Shown in pieces: positions 53,131 through 64,000 of a stretch of DNA of 64,000 bases (positions are counted from its first letter, which is position 1; each line of letters begins with the position of its first letter). This DNA comes from Pyropia yezoensis (Eukaryota > Rhodophyta > Bangiophyceae > Bangiales > Bangiaceae). The DNA lies in the NCBI GenBank assembly GCA_009829735.1, contig CM020619.1, positions 14,375,777 through 14,439,776 of the forward strand, written 5' to 3'. The notes under the pieces were generated by a model, which saw only the letters and a program-made list of their open reading frames with translations, made no database searches and had not been told where the DNA came from. A program made the translations under genes and the position numbers.

Positions 53131-55865
53131 TGCAATTCACTGCATGTTGTTTTTCTTGTATTTCAACGCCAGTTTAAAATGCAGGAAATACAGGCAGATG
53201 CTTGCATTTTTGACACCAAGAACGGGCAGCGGGAAGGATGCGATGCATCATACACCATGTGCATTTCATCCCGTTGTGCACCTCAATGCAAGCTAGATTG
53301 CGGTGTGAAACACATAGAGTTGAATAGGCCGTTGCAATGCGTATCCGGCATGGGCCGGTTGACGAACCCTTTTCTTCCGGTCCTTGTGGAAGTGTTGATC
53401 CATTTTGGTTCACTGTTTTAGTTACTCCACAACTTCTCACAGCCTTTGTAAACGTATTATAGAGGCAGGCGACCTTGAGCTGCCTGATCAGGTGCACGGA
53501 CGCAGTCACAGACGGACACCACAGACAGGCAAAGTCACAGCCACTCGCCGCGTCGACGTCAAGGCCTCACCGCAGTGTCTGCGCTGCCCCAGGCAAACGC
53601 CGTCCCAGACACGGTGGGAAGACAAACCGTTCAACGGATCCCGTCAGACGCTCCTCAAGACTGCTGGTGCTCCGACGCGCGGCCGCCCGTACTCGCCATC
53701 ACCCGACCCACACCACTACGCCCGCGGCCTCCCTCCCACACGCCCTCCCGTACCACCCCGGAAGCATTCACCCGCCCACGCACCCACCTTAGTCTCCACA
53801 GCAGCTGCGTCCGGCCCATCCATCCTCATGCACCACTCACGGCATACTATACGCATACCTGGGGGGTTCACAGAAAGATCAAGGGGAGGAGAGAGTGTGT
53901 GCCGTCGGGGGTGAAAGGGGGTGGAGGGGAGCCGGACGGCGGGGGGCGGAAGGGGAGGGAAGAGAGGACGGAAGCGCGGCAAGGATCACATGGAGAAGAA
54001 ACGGCGAAAGGTGCGTAGCGAGTAGAACACTCGTGAATATGCAAGAACATGCAGGTAATTGCAAGCCAACACAATGCACATGCAGGGACATGCAAGCCAA
54101 TGCAACGCATGACATGGAACTGCGCATGTCTGGCACCCTTATCTGTATCGTCCTCCTACCGCCACCAGCACGGCAACAGCCACTCTCCCACACGCCCTCT
54201 CGTACCACCGCGCGAGCAGCCACCCGCGCACGCACCCACCTACATCACCAGAGCGGCTGCGTCTCGCCGATCCACCCACATGCACCACCCATGGCATCCT
54301 CCGCACATGCCTGAGCGGTGCACAAGAAGAGTAAGCGGAAAAGGAAGAACGTGCGTGCGGGGAAAAGGGACAGGAGAGGGAGGGGAGTGGGGGGGGCGCG
54401 GGGGGTGTAGAGGGGGGGAGGTGCGGGGGGGGGCAGGGGGGGGATGGTACACGACTCGGTGGGAGAAGGGACAGTGCGGGAGTGCGCTTCCAGGGGGTGA
54501 AGGAGATCGCGAGGGGGGCTGCGGGGGCGGGGTGGGGTGAAGGCAAGGTGGTAACTGGAGGAGGCAACGTGTGGCAAGCCCGGTCTGTGCTCCACACGCA
54601 TCCAATGGCGTGCCGGTCTCCTCCACAGCGACGGTAGCCGCAAGTTCATTTATCGGGCGCCAATTGGTGGATTGCGCTGATTGGTCAAGCGAACAATCTT
54701 CATCTGGAGCAAGCTCGAGCGAGGATCTGCCCACTCTGTTCAGAATCTGAGAGAGTTTACCAGGAGATCCTGTACTTGCGCGCACGGAAAGTTTAAATAC
54801 TGACGAAAATGTACCTGAAGCATCCCCAACTTCCGAGTGCTCGAGCATTCTAACGTAGGTCATCAAAAGAACATGCGGAAAGGCAACGCTTTCGATATTT
54901 ATCATCACATCGACCGACTAGGGCGCGATGGTGAGCCTATGTACATTCATTACAGTGGCATCAAATGCGACCTATCATGAACAATTAAGGTCTGCTAACT
55001 TCCTCGAGAAGAAATCTAAAGTGAGACCGATTTGGTAGCTCGTGAGTCCTTCATGCCACTGCGGGATATTTTTGTACGCTACAGTAGCTTGTCCGGGAGC
55101 GGGGGATCACGCTGTTGAATGAGCCCAGCGTCTTGCTCCCGTCGTCATTCGTCCTCCCGAACACGTTCTAAGACCTGAATTTGTGAACTGAGAGCCCTTC
55201 TTGGAGGGGGGGTCAACATCAGCAACTGGGAGGGCTGGGGAGGCGCGGGCGGGCGGTGAGGCCGAGAACTTCCGCAGCTGTGATTGCCTAGAACTTGACG
55301 AGCCAGACAAGGATTCTGGGAAAGAGGGGTGGGGATGGCTCAGGATGTAGCAAGAAGAGGCGATTCGGTGAAATCTTCAATCATGGTCATGCGGACGTAC
55401 AGGGTCTTGCTCTTCGCTGACTGCACCAAGTCAATTGTCCTCTGACTTGGGCCCAGAAGCGACCGTACCCCACCCCAAGGACGATTCTGTGGAGGTGCTT
55501 TCTGTGGTGATGTGGGCGGGGTGCGAGCCGGGAACTGGATCATCACTTAAGGAGGATCGTGGTGCGATTTGAGACACGCTGAGTCCAGAATTGGCTCACT
55601 GATGTCGGTAGATGCGGAAAGGAGCATGTTCAGGAGGGGGTGTCAAAAAGCAGCCTGTCTGGATAAAGGCTCGGGCAAGGCTGTATGGTCAGTCGGCTGC
55701 CGTGAATCGTCCCGACCGTGCAATCTGGCCGGTGAGAGGAACTGGTCGACTCTCCAGTGGTGTATTTTGAACGAAGATGACACTGAACGCCGGTCGTGCA
55801 GGGGTGGAGAACGACCGGTCGGGGCACCGTCGTCCGTGGATCGCCCAGCTTGGCCGACGCGACTG
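53131..55865. other. Repeat-rich intergenic DNA
   Basis: 53131-53410 is AT-richer and full of TGCA/GCATG words, unlike host or retroelement DNA around it. 53725-53880 and 54170-54330 are imperfect direct copies, each followed by a long purine (GGGGA) tract, so a unit of about 445 bp seems duplicated. 54035-54115 has a short CATGCAAGCCAATGCA-type repeat. 54600-55860 shows nothing I can name. Confidence 0.45.
53725..54330. repeat. Imperfect direct duplication, period about 445 bp
   Basis: Shared order of blocks: CTCCCACACGCCCT, CGTACCACC, CACGCACCCACCT, a GCTGCGTC-x-GCC block, ATGCACCAC, GGCAT, and a CCTG...CACA(A/G)AAG end. The first copy is about 53725-53880, the second about 54170-54330, with purine-rich DNA after each. 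Confidence 0.6.
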
Positions 55866-56510
55866 TTAGAATCGCGTTGGCCGGTGTGTGAGGAGCGATG
55901 ATGTCCATGGGATCTGCGTTGCAGTGCAATACAAGAAGGAGCGGCGACACACAGGTCGTGACATGTATTGGAATGGTGTTCTCTTTTTAGAAGTGGACCG
56001 TCTGCGCGTGATGATGTAGCAAGCTGCAGTGGAAATTGGGAGAAATACAACGCCACGCAGTGTATATACATTGAGTTGCATGTGGTTCCGGTCGCCGACG
56101 ATGGCGTCCGCAAGCAATATCGTCAAGTTAAGACGGTCGTTCTCAGAGATCCCCGAAACGGAATCGTAGACGTTGATCTTGGCAATCGCCTTGTTAGGGG
56201 GCTTCGGCACAGTACGAAGGATCAACCGGCTGCCATCCGCTTGGAAGATCCCTCCGAGCCCTTTGGTGCGGACGCGGGATCGCGCGACGCCGGCGGCTCG
56301 CCGAACCGGCGCCGGCCGAGGAAGCGCCACCCAGGGAGGCGCTTCAATGCCTTGCGGGAGGGGGGTCAGGGCGTCTGCCGTGGGGCTCCGCAGCACAGCA
56401 GCTGGCAGGGGAGGTGGCACGCCGGCTGCTGCGGGGGGCGGCGGCAAGTAAGCGATCGGAGGGAGGGTTGACACGCCAGCCGCCAGAAAGGGGAGGGGAA
56501 CGACTGCCAC
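55866..56510 (-). CDS. Pro-rich repeat protein with an unrecognised C-terminal domain
   Basis: A 214-codon frame. The N-terminal part repeats a motif of the form AAGVPPPLPAA and is continued upstream (to about 57170) by minisatellite DNA that encodes the same motif in shifting frames. The following segment (KAIAKINVYDSVSGISENDR, then LNLTILLADAIVGDRNHMQL, and LRGVVFLP) has ordinary composition and reads like a folded domain; I do not recognise it. The last 40 codons may be intron read-through. A solo family-2 LTR lies about 670 bp upstream and may have cut the gene from its 5' end. Confidence 0.4.
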   Translation of the reverse strand: MAVVPLPFLAAGVSTLPPIAYLPPPPAAAGVPPPLPAAVLRSPTADALTPLPQGIEAPPWVALPRPAPVRRAAGVARSRVRTKGLGGIFQADGSRLILRTVPKPPNKAIAKINVYDSVSGISENDRLNLTILLADAIVGDRNHMQLNVYTLRGVVFLPISTAACYIITRRRSTSKKRTPFQYMSRPVCRRSFLYCTATQIPWTSSLLTHRPTRF

Positions 56511-57170
56511 TGAGGGGGCGGGTGCCCGTCAGCGGCCAGGGGAGGTCGCTGCACAACAACCGCGGGAGGAGGGCGCTGCACGCCGGCCCCTGGCTGGGGG
56601 AGAGACGCGCCGGGCGGCGAGGGAGAGGGCTCTGCACCGCCTGCCCAAGAGGCCGGCGACACACCAGGTACAGCCGACAGTGTTGAGGGGGAGGGCGCGA
56701 GCGAGGTTTGCTGCAGAGCGACCGCGGCGGGAAAGGGCGACACACCGGCCGCCGGCGGGGGAGGTACTACGCGAGGCCGCGGGGGTGAGCGCGGTACATT
56801 GCCTGACCAAAGGGCTGGCGACACACCAGGCGCATCCGGCAGCGGCCGGGGGGGGGGGCGTTCTTGCGGGCCCGAGCAAAAAGGGCACCAGATTCATCGG
56901 CGGGTGGGGCGGTACCCCGGCCGTTAGCATGGCAGGCCGCACGCCAACTGGCGGGGACACCTGCGGAATGCCAGTTACCGCATCATCATGAGGGGTGCAA
57001 ATTGCCGGGGGCAGGGGCGGCGCGCCTCCAGCCGGGGAGGGAGGGGGGCCCGCGAGCCGACCGGGGGGAAGACAGCTCGCCAGCCGCGTACGAGACGACA
57101 GCGCGCCAATCGCCAGTGAGGGAGGTGGCACCTCAGCCGCTGGGAGGGGGGGAGGCATGCCACCGTCCCG
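56370..57170. repeat. Coding-type minisatellite (Pro-rich units)
   Basis: Irregular tandem units of about 60-75 bp containing GGCGACACACCAGG, GCCGGCCGCCGGCGGGGG-like and GGGGGAGG(T/C) blocks. Examples with GGCGACACACCAGG lie near 56653 and 56815. On the minus strand they encode PPP/PLPAAGV-type repeats in changing frames. Confidence 0.6.
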
Positions 57171-57177
57171 GGGCGGT

Positions 57178-57750
57178 CCTAGCATCCCTGCCCCTGACTT
57201 GGGGCCGACCCGGGGTGGCAACCGGGAGACACCAGGTGCCAGGACACGCCCGCCGTACGGGGATGGTTGGCGGCCATGGCCCGTACCCGGCACTGGGATG
57301 CGGTGGAATACGCTACCCACACGTGAGAGAGGGACTTCTGATGGGGTCTTGCATATTTGTGAGGGACTTGATTTGAGAGAATACGAGTGTGAGAATAGTG
57401 AGGGAGAATAGAATTAGTAATGATAGTGGCCCCCGACCTGACGACGTTAGACTCGGGTCGGGGCCACTCGGTGGTAGGGGGGGGGGCTACCTGGCCAACG
57501 TGCCGAGGCTCCCCCAGATGCACGTTCAGAGGGTCAGCGAGGCGCCCTTGGCCCGCGCCCTCACGGAAAAGACACGTGCGCGTTTGCTTTCCTCTTCCCC
57601 GTGTGCACTACCATGCGTATCTGTTCGCTCTGCGAGCAGGCACGTGAGGCAACAGGCATGCCACTCTCGTAGTTCCTCTTTCTGTGTTACCTGTCCCTTT
57701 CCCCCGAGGGATATTGACACGTGTCTGAGAGGATCGAGTTTTATACCACA
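57178..57750 (+). repeat. Solo family-2 LTR
   Basis: About 573 bp, aligning end to end with the 5' LTR of element C, including the internal hairpin and the terminal TATACCACA. No primer-binding site, coding DNA or adjoining polypurine tract accompanies it, and no target duplication could be seen (GCGGT left, CAGCG right). Its first two bases are CC instead of TG. Confidence 0.75.
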
Positions 57751-58135
57751 CAGCGGGCGGCAATCACTGTGGCGCCGCCGCACCTCCACGCCAGGTGCCC
57801 ATTCCACGCATTTCTGGAGGGGGGGGCACTTTCGCTATCGCTGCAGAAGATCAACGGTCCCAGTGAGGGGGGATGGCACCAGAGCACACACGTGTTGCCG
57901 TCGAGACTACGGCGAGGATTGCACACAGCGCGGCCAGCAACAACCACGTCCGGACGGGATAGCCGGCATGCGCTTCGGCACACGATGGCGATATCACTTC
58001 AGAAAGCCGACGGAGGGGCGCATCGAGCGCCAGTCGGGAGGCGATCGTGCGGCGACGCGGAAGCGATCGTCGACGTCTAGAATGGTATGCAGAACATTGC
58101 CACGCGGTACACCAGATCGCCTGCAAGAGGGCCTC

Positions 58136-58217
58136 GAGAATGGGGAATGGTCTTGGTCCTTCCCCATTTCTGAAAAAAATGGGGTGGGACCAAGACCAAC
58201 CCCCGTTCCTGATTCTC
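58136..58217. repeat. Inverted repeat (hairpin)
   Basis: GGTCTTGGTCC (58149-58159) plus CCCCATTT (58162-58169) pair with AAATGGGG (58177-58184) plus GGACCAAGACC (58187-58197), with a 7-base loop and a 2-base mismatch. The outer GAGAAT (58136-58141) and ATTCTC (58212-58217) extend the arms imperfectly. Confidence 0.85.
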
Positions 58218-58801
58218 AATCGACAAGGAGTTGCCGTCGGTCGGGTAAGTAAATCCGAAATGGTTGCAATAGTCTTGGGTCCCAGTGTTGCTGCAGGCAC
58301 CCGACCAACCCGTTCATTGCCGAATCGACCACATTTGTGTCAATTGTTCGCCACGTGTACGTATTCGGTTGGGGTTTGCTGTTGAAGGGCGTGGTCTTAC
58401 GATAGAAACCTAATTATATTTGGCTATATACATTTCCATTTTCGGACGTAATCAGAATTGCGACAACGTGACGCGTCGTTTGCTCTTGCTTTTCCTCAGT
58501 TCGTCAAATCCCGTGCAGACTACTATCACAAGTGCAAGTACAGCCTTTCTCCAATGCAAGACACCCTTTACGACGACCGTCAGCCGCGAAATCCCTTTCT
58601 GGATACCTTCGCTGATTGGACAACGAACTCGATCGAATGCCGACACCCGCAATGATCGTGCCATGCAGCACGGTCGTCCTACTTCAGTTCTCAGGCGCCG
58701 CACCTGGTCAGTCGGATACATGTGAAACTCTCACGGTGAGTCACGCTTTGTTCGCAGTGCCTGCTGCTTCTTGGGCCGCGGCTGTGGCGGTTGTCAGCAA
58801 C

Positions 58802-58901
58802 GGCCACGTGGCCAGCTCGGACAAGATGGCGTCCGCGTCCGGCTCGAGTTGGGCCACGTGGCCAGCTAGGACAGGATGGCGTCCGCGTCCGGCTCGGAGT
58901 T
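58802..58901. promoter_or_regulatory. 50-bp tandem duplication with palindromic G-boxes
   Basis: Two head-to-tail copies (58802-58851 and 58852-58901) that differ at a few positions. Each begins with the 12-base palindrome GGCCACGTGGCC, whose CACGTG core is the classic G-box bound by bZIP and bHLH factors in plants. They lie about 760-860 bp before the BCS1-like start codon. Confidence 0.6.
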
Positions 58902-59660
58902 AGCTCGCGTGGCGGGCCGCGCGCCGGCCCCGGTCGGCCTCGCCAGATGAGAGCGAGACACACGCTGCACCTCCAGCGAGTCCCTGGCTGCACGCGCAGC
59001 GCAGCCACGAGCACCCCGTTGTGCAACGATGCAGGCGGCTGTGTTGCAGCGGCCCGAGGTTATCATGCCCCGGATGATCAGGCCTGATCGACCCCGACCG
59101 CACAGTAGGGTGGGGGGCGTGTTGCGCCCCCTCACAAACGTTGCACCCTGTTGGCAAGCTCCGTGGCCCGTGCAACACTCGTACCGTTTGGGGGTTGTGG
59201 ATAGGCGCACCCCAAGACAACCAGCCTCGGCACGGCTCATGTGCCGCGCCTCGCGCACGCGGGGTGAGAAAGGAGCCAACAAGTGACCCTCTCGAAAGGG
59301 CGGCGCTCTCACTGGAAGGGCGGCCATCTCACAAGTGCAGCGTGCAATGCCCCCTGCTGCAGGTTTGCTGCTGCGGTCTCCAACTCAAGAAGGACGCAGA
59401 CCGTAGGCGCACAGGCCGTGGTCGACCAGGGAGGAGACCGCAGCCGCTTGCTCCAGGCTGTGCCCCGATTTGCGCCGCACACGCGCTGCCCGGCCACCGA
59501 GGGGTGTTTCCTCCGTCCTGGCGGCACCCCCCCCCGCCCCCCCCTCCCTCCGTCCCCCCAGCGTGCGCTTGTCTGGTTGTGCGCGGAAGACGGGTGGCGC
59601 TTGTGAGGCCACCACCTTGACTGTGCCCGTCGCAGGCGCGGGTGCACGTCGAAGAGGACC

Positions 59661-61564
59661 ATGGCCAAGGACGATGGTGAGGGCGACTCCAGCGCGCCGG
59701 GCAGCACGCATCCTCTGTCTGGCGCTGCCGGCGACTCGGCCCCTGCCGCCGCTACCGCCGCCGCCGGCACTGCTGCGGCTGCTACCTCCGCCCTCGCTCC
59801 GTTTGTCCCGTCGACGTCGGCCGTGGCGGATGGCGCCAAGGATAAGCCCGCGCTCCGCGGGCGCAACTTTTCGCTCGACACCTTTGATCCTGCCGCGCTG
59901 GCCGCCGCGGGAGTGAACGCCAGTGCCTGTGTCAAGGTCGAGGTGGAGGCGCGCGACACCCTCTTTTGCGCGTTTGTCGACTACGCCGCCGCCACAGCTG
60001 TGGATGCGACCACGTCCCTCTGGCTCCAGCCCGGCCTGTGGCGAGAGAATGAGATGGCTGATCCGGGCTGGGACGTTGTCGACCCGATTGACGGCAAGAC
60101 GCCGCTGGAGAAGGGGGACGAGCTGGAATTTGAGCCACTTTACTCGGCGGGTCCGGGGGTGGTGCGACTGCCTACCCCCGACGGGTCAGTAGTGTGGGCG
60201 GCCGTGGGCGTGAACCGCCATATTCCCCCGGGCCCTCCGCAGCGGGTGCTCTGCCTCTACTCGCCGATCAGCGAGTCCGCAAGCGGCACGACGGTGGTGG
60301 GAGGAGCAGAGGCGGCTGAGCCTACCACTGCCGATGACGAGGTGGGCACGTCTGCGGCATCTAAGGGGGAGTCGCCTGCGGCTGTGGCGCGCGCGCGCTT
60401 GTCTGCGCTCATCACGACGGTGCTCAAGTGGCGGCGCGACACCGAGGCGGCAAAGGCCAAGGTGAACACGTACCGGCTGTACCGGTTCCAGCTCATGGAC
60501 GACCTCAATGGCCGCTGGCGGTCGCAGGGCATCCACCTGACCCGCCGGGTGGAGACGGTCATCCTCGACGTGGCCATCCGGGACCGGCTGCTCAACGATG
60601 CGCGCGCGTTCGACACGACCGCCGCCCTGCGGTGGTACACGCGGCACGGTCTACCTTACCGTCGATGCTACCTACTCTACGGCCCCCCTGGGACGGGCAA
60701 ATCCTCTTTTGTTCGCGTACTCGCGGGCGAGCTGAAGCGCTCCATAAGTTTTCTGCAGTGCAGCCAAAATAAGATGTCGGACCAGGTATGTATAGGAGGC
60801 ACATGTGGGGTGGCCCTGGCTTGGGGTGCACACTTTGATGCGCCTGGGGCTGTCTGGCTGCCGGCAGAGTGCTGGTTTGTGGGCTTCTGGCGGGGAGGAG
60901 CTTCGGCGGCAAGGGAGACCAGCGGAAAGACCAGCGTCTCTGTGTCACTCACGCACAGGACCACACCCAACCTCCGCCCCACTCGCATTGAGCTATGATG
61001 CATGATTTGTTGTCGCGTCCTCCTCAACCGCAGATTTTGGCGGATGCCTTCAGGGACTGCCCGCCGCGGACAATTCTTGTCTTAGAGGACCTAGACTGTT
61101 TATTCACCACTGCTGCAGGCGGCGTAGGGGCCCGCGAGTCTCGCCAGTCGGTGAGCGTCTCCCTGTCGGGGTTGCTTAATTCCCTTGATGGGCTTGTGAG
61201 TGGGACCAAGGGCCGCATCACAGTCCTCTCTTCCAACCATCCGCAGCTGCTGGACAGCGCGCTCGTACGGTCTGGCCGCGTCGACATGTGTGCAGAGTTT
61301 GCGATTCCGACGCGTGCAGACGTGGCTACCCTGTTTGCATCCTTCTACCCAGACGAGGAGGGGATGGCGGACAAGTTTGCCGACGCGGTGTTTGCGGCGG
61401 CCCACACGCCCGTGGATCGAACGATGGCTACCCTACAGCAGCTGTTCATCAAGCACCGGGCGGCACCGGCGTCGGCGGTGATGGCTGACGTGGAAGCATT
61501 CATGGAGAGCCGTCAGTCGGAGCCTGGCACCGCCAACGGGGTTGCCGCCGGTGTGTACGTATAA
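59661..61564 (+). CDS. BCS1: BCS1-like AAA ATPase, two exons
   Basis: Exon 1 is 59661-60785 and exon 2 is 61034-61564, giving about 551 residues. The 248-bp phase-0 intron (GTATGT...CCGCAG) falls just after KMSDQ. In mitochondria BCS1 moves the folded Rieske protein across the inner membrane; plants also have many BCS1-like AAA proteins elsewhere. The N-terminal 50 residues are Ala/Ser/Pro-rich. Residues about 250-330 correspond to the BCS1-specific region before the ATPase (YRLYRFQLMDDLNGRW, then LRWYTRHGLPYRRCYLLYG). Walker A is GPPGTGKSS (341-349), Walker B is ILVLEDLD (389-396, with the ED-x-D form usual for BCS1). SLSGLLNSLDGL, the sensor-1 SSNHPQLLDSALV and the Arg-finger region SGRVD follow. 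No clear transmembrane helix precedes the BCS1 region, so an organelle inner-membrane role is less certain than the family. Confidence 0.82.
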
Positions 61565-64000
61565 CCGACATGGTGGCATTGACAGGGCGGAAGTACCATG
61601 GCGTCCAGCGTGGTGTCGGGCTCTCATGTAATTCTCTTGTGCGTTTAGAAAGCATAAAAGGGAAGGACCAGACGAAAGGGAGACAACTCGAACCTGCGGG
61701 CCCCGACACAGGTGCGTACGCGGTTACTTGTGGGCATCCTGTCAGAAAATAGCCTAACCCAGTTCCACCCTGCAAGTATGATTTGCTGATTTCTGAATTC
61801 TGTCCTGGTGGACCGAGACTGACTACGTCGACGGGCTGTCAGCCAATCAGATACGCCGCTGGGACCGACTCCCAGCCCGATGTGCCCCAACAGGCTGAAA
61901 TCATTTACACTTTTCTTCACATCTCCGATGAAACAAGTGGTTCTGCCAAGAACTCCCGACAAAGTGCTTCTGACAGAAGAAATACTGAAGCTTCTGAGAA
62001 AAATAGTGGAAAACAGTTGCTTCCTTTTCTGGCCCGGCATACTACATATTGCTGCTCGCTGGCTTTTGTACTCGTGGCCTGAGACCGAAACAGAGACAAT
62101 TTCTGAACTTTACGGGCACCGCATTGGCTGGATGGCGCTATCAGCTGCTTGACAACCCAATGATGAAGTCGTATGCCGGGCAAGAAAGGGCCGCAACTGT
62201 GTCTTTCTATTTACTCTCAGAAGCTTGATGTCTGCCACTGTCAGGGGCACTTTGCCGGGAGATCTTGGCAGAACTACTTGTTTCCCAGGAGATGTGAAAA
62301 ACGTAGAGGCGATTCCAGCCTTTCGCGGCACAACGGCCTGGGAGTCGGACCCAACGGCGGATCTGATTGGCTAAGAGCTTGGCTGAGAGAGTCAGTCTCG
62401 GTCCACCAGGGCAGAATTTAGAAATCAGCAACATCACATGATTGGGTTGTCAAGCACCCGATAGCGCTGTCCAGTAAATGCGTTGCCCGAAAAGTTCAGA
62501 AGTTAAATCTATGTCTTGGACTCGGGCCACCAGGACAGAATTCAGCAAGCAGCAATACCAGGGGCTGTCAAGCGTACCACTGTTGGTCACGCATACGAGT
62601 ATTAAGTAAATTAAGAAAGCAGCGAACGCGGACCAGCGTGTCGTAGACTGCGAGGAAGCGACTTTCTGAAATTAGCCTGCAGTAGCTTTCTTTCCTCACG
62701 TATGTTTATTCCATAATATGTGGCAAGCGTACTGTCAGCGATGCCGCAAATAGCGTACTGCAAGCGTACGTGTTGGCAAAATGGTCAGAACGAAGGCTCA
62801 GAAAGACTCCCTCAACGCGTACGCACTCAAAAGTATCCGAATGTGCCTGGTACGGACTCACGCACTCTAGCGGGAAAAACGTACTCTAAAGTATCTTGCT
62901 CAAACGTACTTTCGTGAGGTACGCTGTCGGGCAACACATTACGGCCATCGCGTGAATACCATCCTTTTTCGGACAGATATCAGCTGAGTTGACATCAAAT
63001 GGGGCATTCACGGAACTAGTACGCTGAAAGAATACGCCCGTAATACGCTGGTTTTCAATACGCTCTGCAACCCCTGGTATGTACCACGTACCGCACTGTT
63101 TCGCTGCAATGTACAAGGAAATACAGTAGTTCTTATTTCAATTGAGTGACTTTGGAAGGCTTGGAGCGGGTCAGACCACACCAGGGCAGATCACACCAGC
63201 GCATCGACCAAGTCAGATCCTGAGAGCTGGGGCAGGGAAAGCGAACCGGAGAGGCTGGGACGAGGCGGCCTGCCTGACAAGAAGGATGCGAAGGGGGGCG
63301 GGGGTCGGGGGGCGGGGGGGAAGCGCGATTGTCTTGCACCAAGAAATCGGGGTGAATCGACGGGATAGACGCCGTGATGATGGGATGGCGACGAGCCAGA
63401 GCGGTACTGCGTGCACTTCGTGGGACGATCGCCGATACTTCAACACACGCTATTGCATTTCAGTGATACTTTAGGTATGTCAAGCCAAGCGCGAGAGGGG
63501 CTGTGAGCGAAGTCCCCTCTCAGCTGGGCGTGTCTGCGGCCACTTGGGGTTCCGCTCCTGTACTTTCTCGGGAAATTCACACAAGTGCATGTATTTCATA
63601 TCCAGAACCGTACAGTTCGGACCCCGTTCGTGGACTATATATCCCCCAATTACAGAGCGCTGCTCGAGAACAATCGGCTGAAGGGTATACCAGCTTATTG
63701 TGGATGACCCAGCACCTTACCAATCAGGGCCCCTATTGGCAGCACTCAGAAAGCGAATGTGAGCCACGAACTCGACATAAGCGCGCATTCATCGTACAGT
63801 AGCTTCGCTATTTAAGTTAATACCATGAGGAAAAGAAGGCACCGCACCGCACCTCTCATAGCACGATAAAAAGCCGCGTATTGCACGTCCGCCAAAAAGT
63901 ATACGTGCTGAGAATGATGACCTGGAAAACCTCCCCCTCGAGATGCCTCGCAATCCGAAGGCCAGGCGAAGCTTGGTTTTGGTCTGCAGACTGCGTCGCA
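61565..64000. other. Gene-poor, lower-GC end of the window
   Basis: Apart from the inverted-repeat elements at 61783-62580, 62700-63120 is rich in GTAC/TACG words, and 63160-63215 repeats AGA(C/T)CACACCAG. A TATATAT lies near 63637. No gene is seen in the last 1.5 kb. Confidence 0.45.
61783..62501. mobile_element. MITE-like inverted-repeat elements (A-B-A'-B' arrangement)
   Basis: Block A (61783-62042) is repeated in inverted orientation as A' (62171-62431), with about 80 percent identity by eye. Block B (62101-62164) is repeated inverted as B' (62437-62501). B, A' and B' together form a roughly 400-bp foldback with 65-bp inverted ends (TTCTGAACTTT...AAAGTTCAGAA), the form of a non-autonomous DNA transposon; A would be the inside of a second copy. 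A shorter relative of the A' end recurs at about 62525-62580. No transposase is present. Confidence 0.7.

Larger units (their letters stand above)
57751..59660. other. Intergenic region upstream of the BCS1-like gene
   Basis: Contains a minus-strand hydrophobic stretch (TWLLLAALCAILAVVSTATR, near 57960-57900) that could be a signal peptide of a gene broken by the neighbouring LTR. It also holds the hairpin at 58136-58217 and the G-box duplication at 58802-58901. Otherwise only short frames. Confidence 0.4.

Noticed and set aside
57178-57750. 3' LTR of element C
   Set aside because: No polypurine tract abuts it, no element C internal sequence precedes it, and its right flank does not repeat the five bases before C's 5' LTR (CCTCC).
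62886-63116. 76-codon minus-strand frame
   Set aside because: Composition is fair, but it is short, lies in repeat-rich DNA and resembles nothing I know.

Overview
The window looks like nuclear DNA of a eukaryote with an extremely GC-rich, gene-compact genome. Host genes have GT-AG introns (one in the lactate dehydrogenase gene, one in the BCS1-like gene) or none. Coding and non-coding DNA are full of G/C homopolymers, and proteins carry Ala/Pro/Gly-rich low-complexity stretches. A Hedgehog-type Hog/Hint protein, transmembrane collagens, SP-rich surface linkers, a plastid/mitochondrial-type MscS channel and chromodomain Ty3/gypsy elements together suggest a red alga of the Porphyra/Pyropia (Bangiophyceae) kind. 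That assignment is inference from gene content and composition; nothing in the window proves it.

Left part (1-29 kb) is host sequence with genes on alternating strands: a type II membrane methyltransferase-like protein (+), TAF9 (-), L-lactate dehydrogenase (+, two exons), a secreted Hog/Hint protein (-), transmembrane collagen copy 1 (+), an intact MYND-finger protein (-), a decayed second MYND copy (-) abutting a bZIP factor (+), an uncertain spliced gene (-), a 96-base assembly gap, collagen copy 2 (+) and an MSL-type mechanosensitive channel (-). Several genes (methyltransferase, TAF9, bZIP, MYND copy 2) change reading frame near G/C runs, so assembly indels and true decay must be told apart.

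Middle part (30.2-53.1 kb) is a stack of LTR-retrotransposon fossils of the Ty3/gypsy chromovirus type. A 5' part of a family-1 element (A, 30240-33436) is followed directly by a family-2 element (C, from 33437). C carries a solo family-1 LTR in its integrase region, an LTR-like insert in gag, a nearly whole young family-1 element (B, 41623-51004) and another solo family-1 LTR with a perfect 5-bp target duplication. A family-1 reverse-transcriptase fragment closes the stack. The most unusual observation is a 622-codon open frame in B between pol and the 3' LTR, running antisense to gag-pol. Remnants of a similarly placed antisense frame are seen in C.

Right part (53-64 kb) is lower in GC and poorer in genes: repeat-rich DNA, a Pro-rich minisatellite gene next to a solo family-2 LTR, a 50-bp tandem duplication with palindromic G-boxes, a BCS1-like AAA ATPase gene (two exons), and inverted-repeat (MITE-like) elements.

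The host genes do not form a pathway: they are ordinary housekeeping functions (TFIID, fermentation, organelle osmoregulation, AAA chaperone) mixed with surface or secreted proteins.
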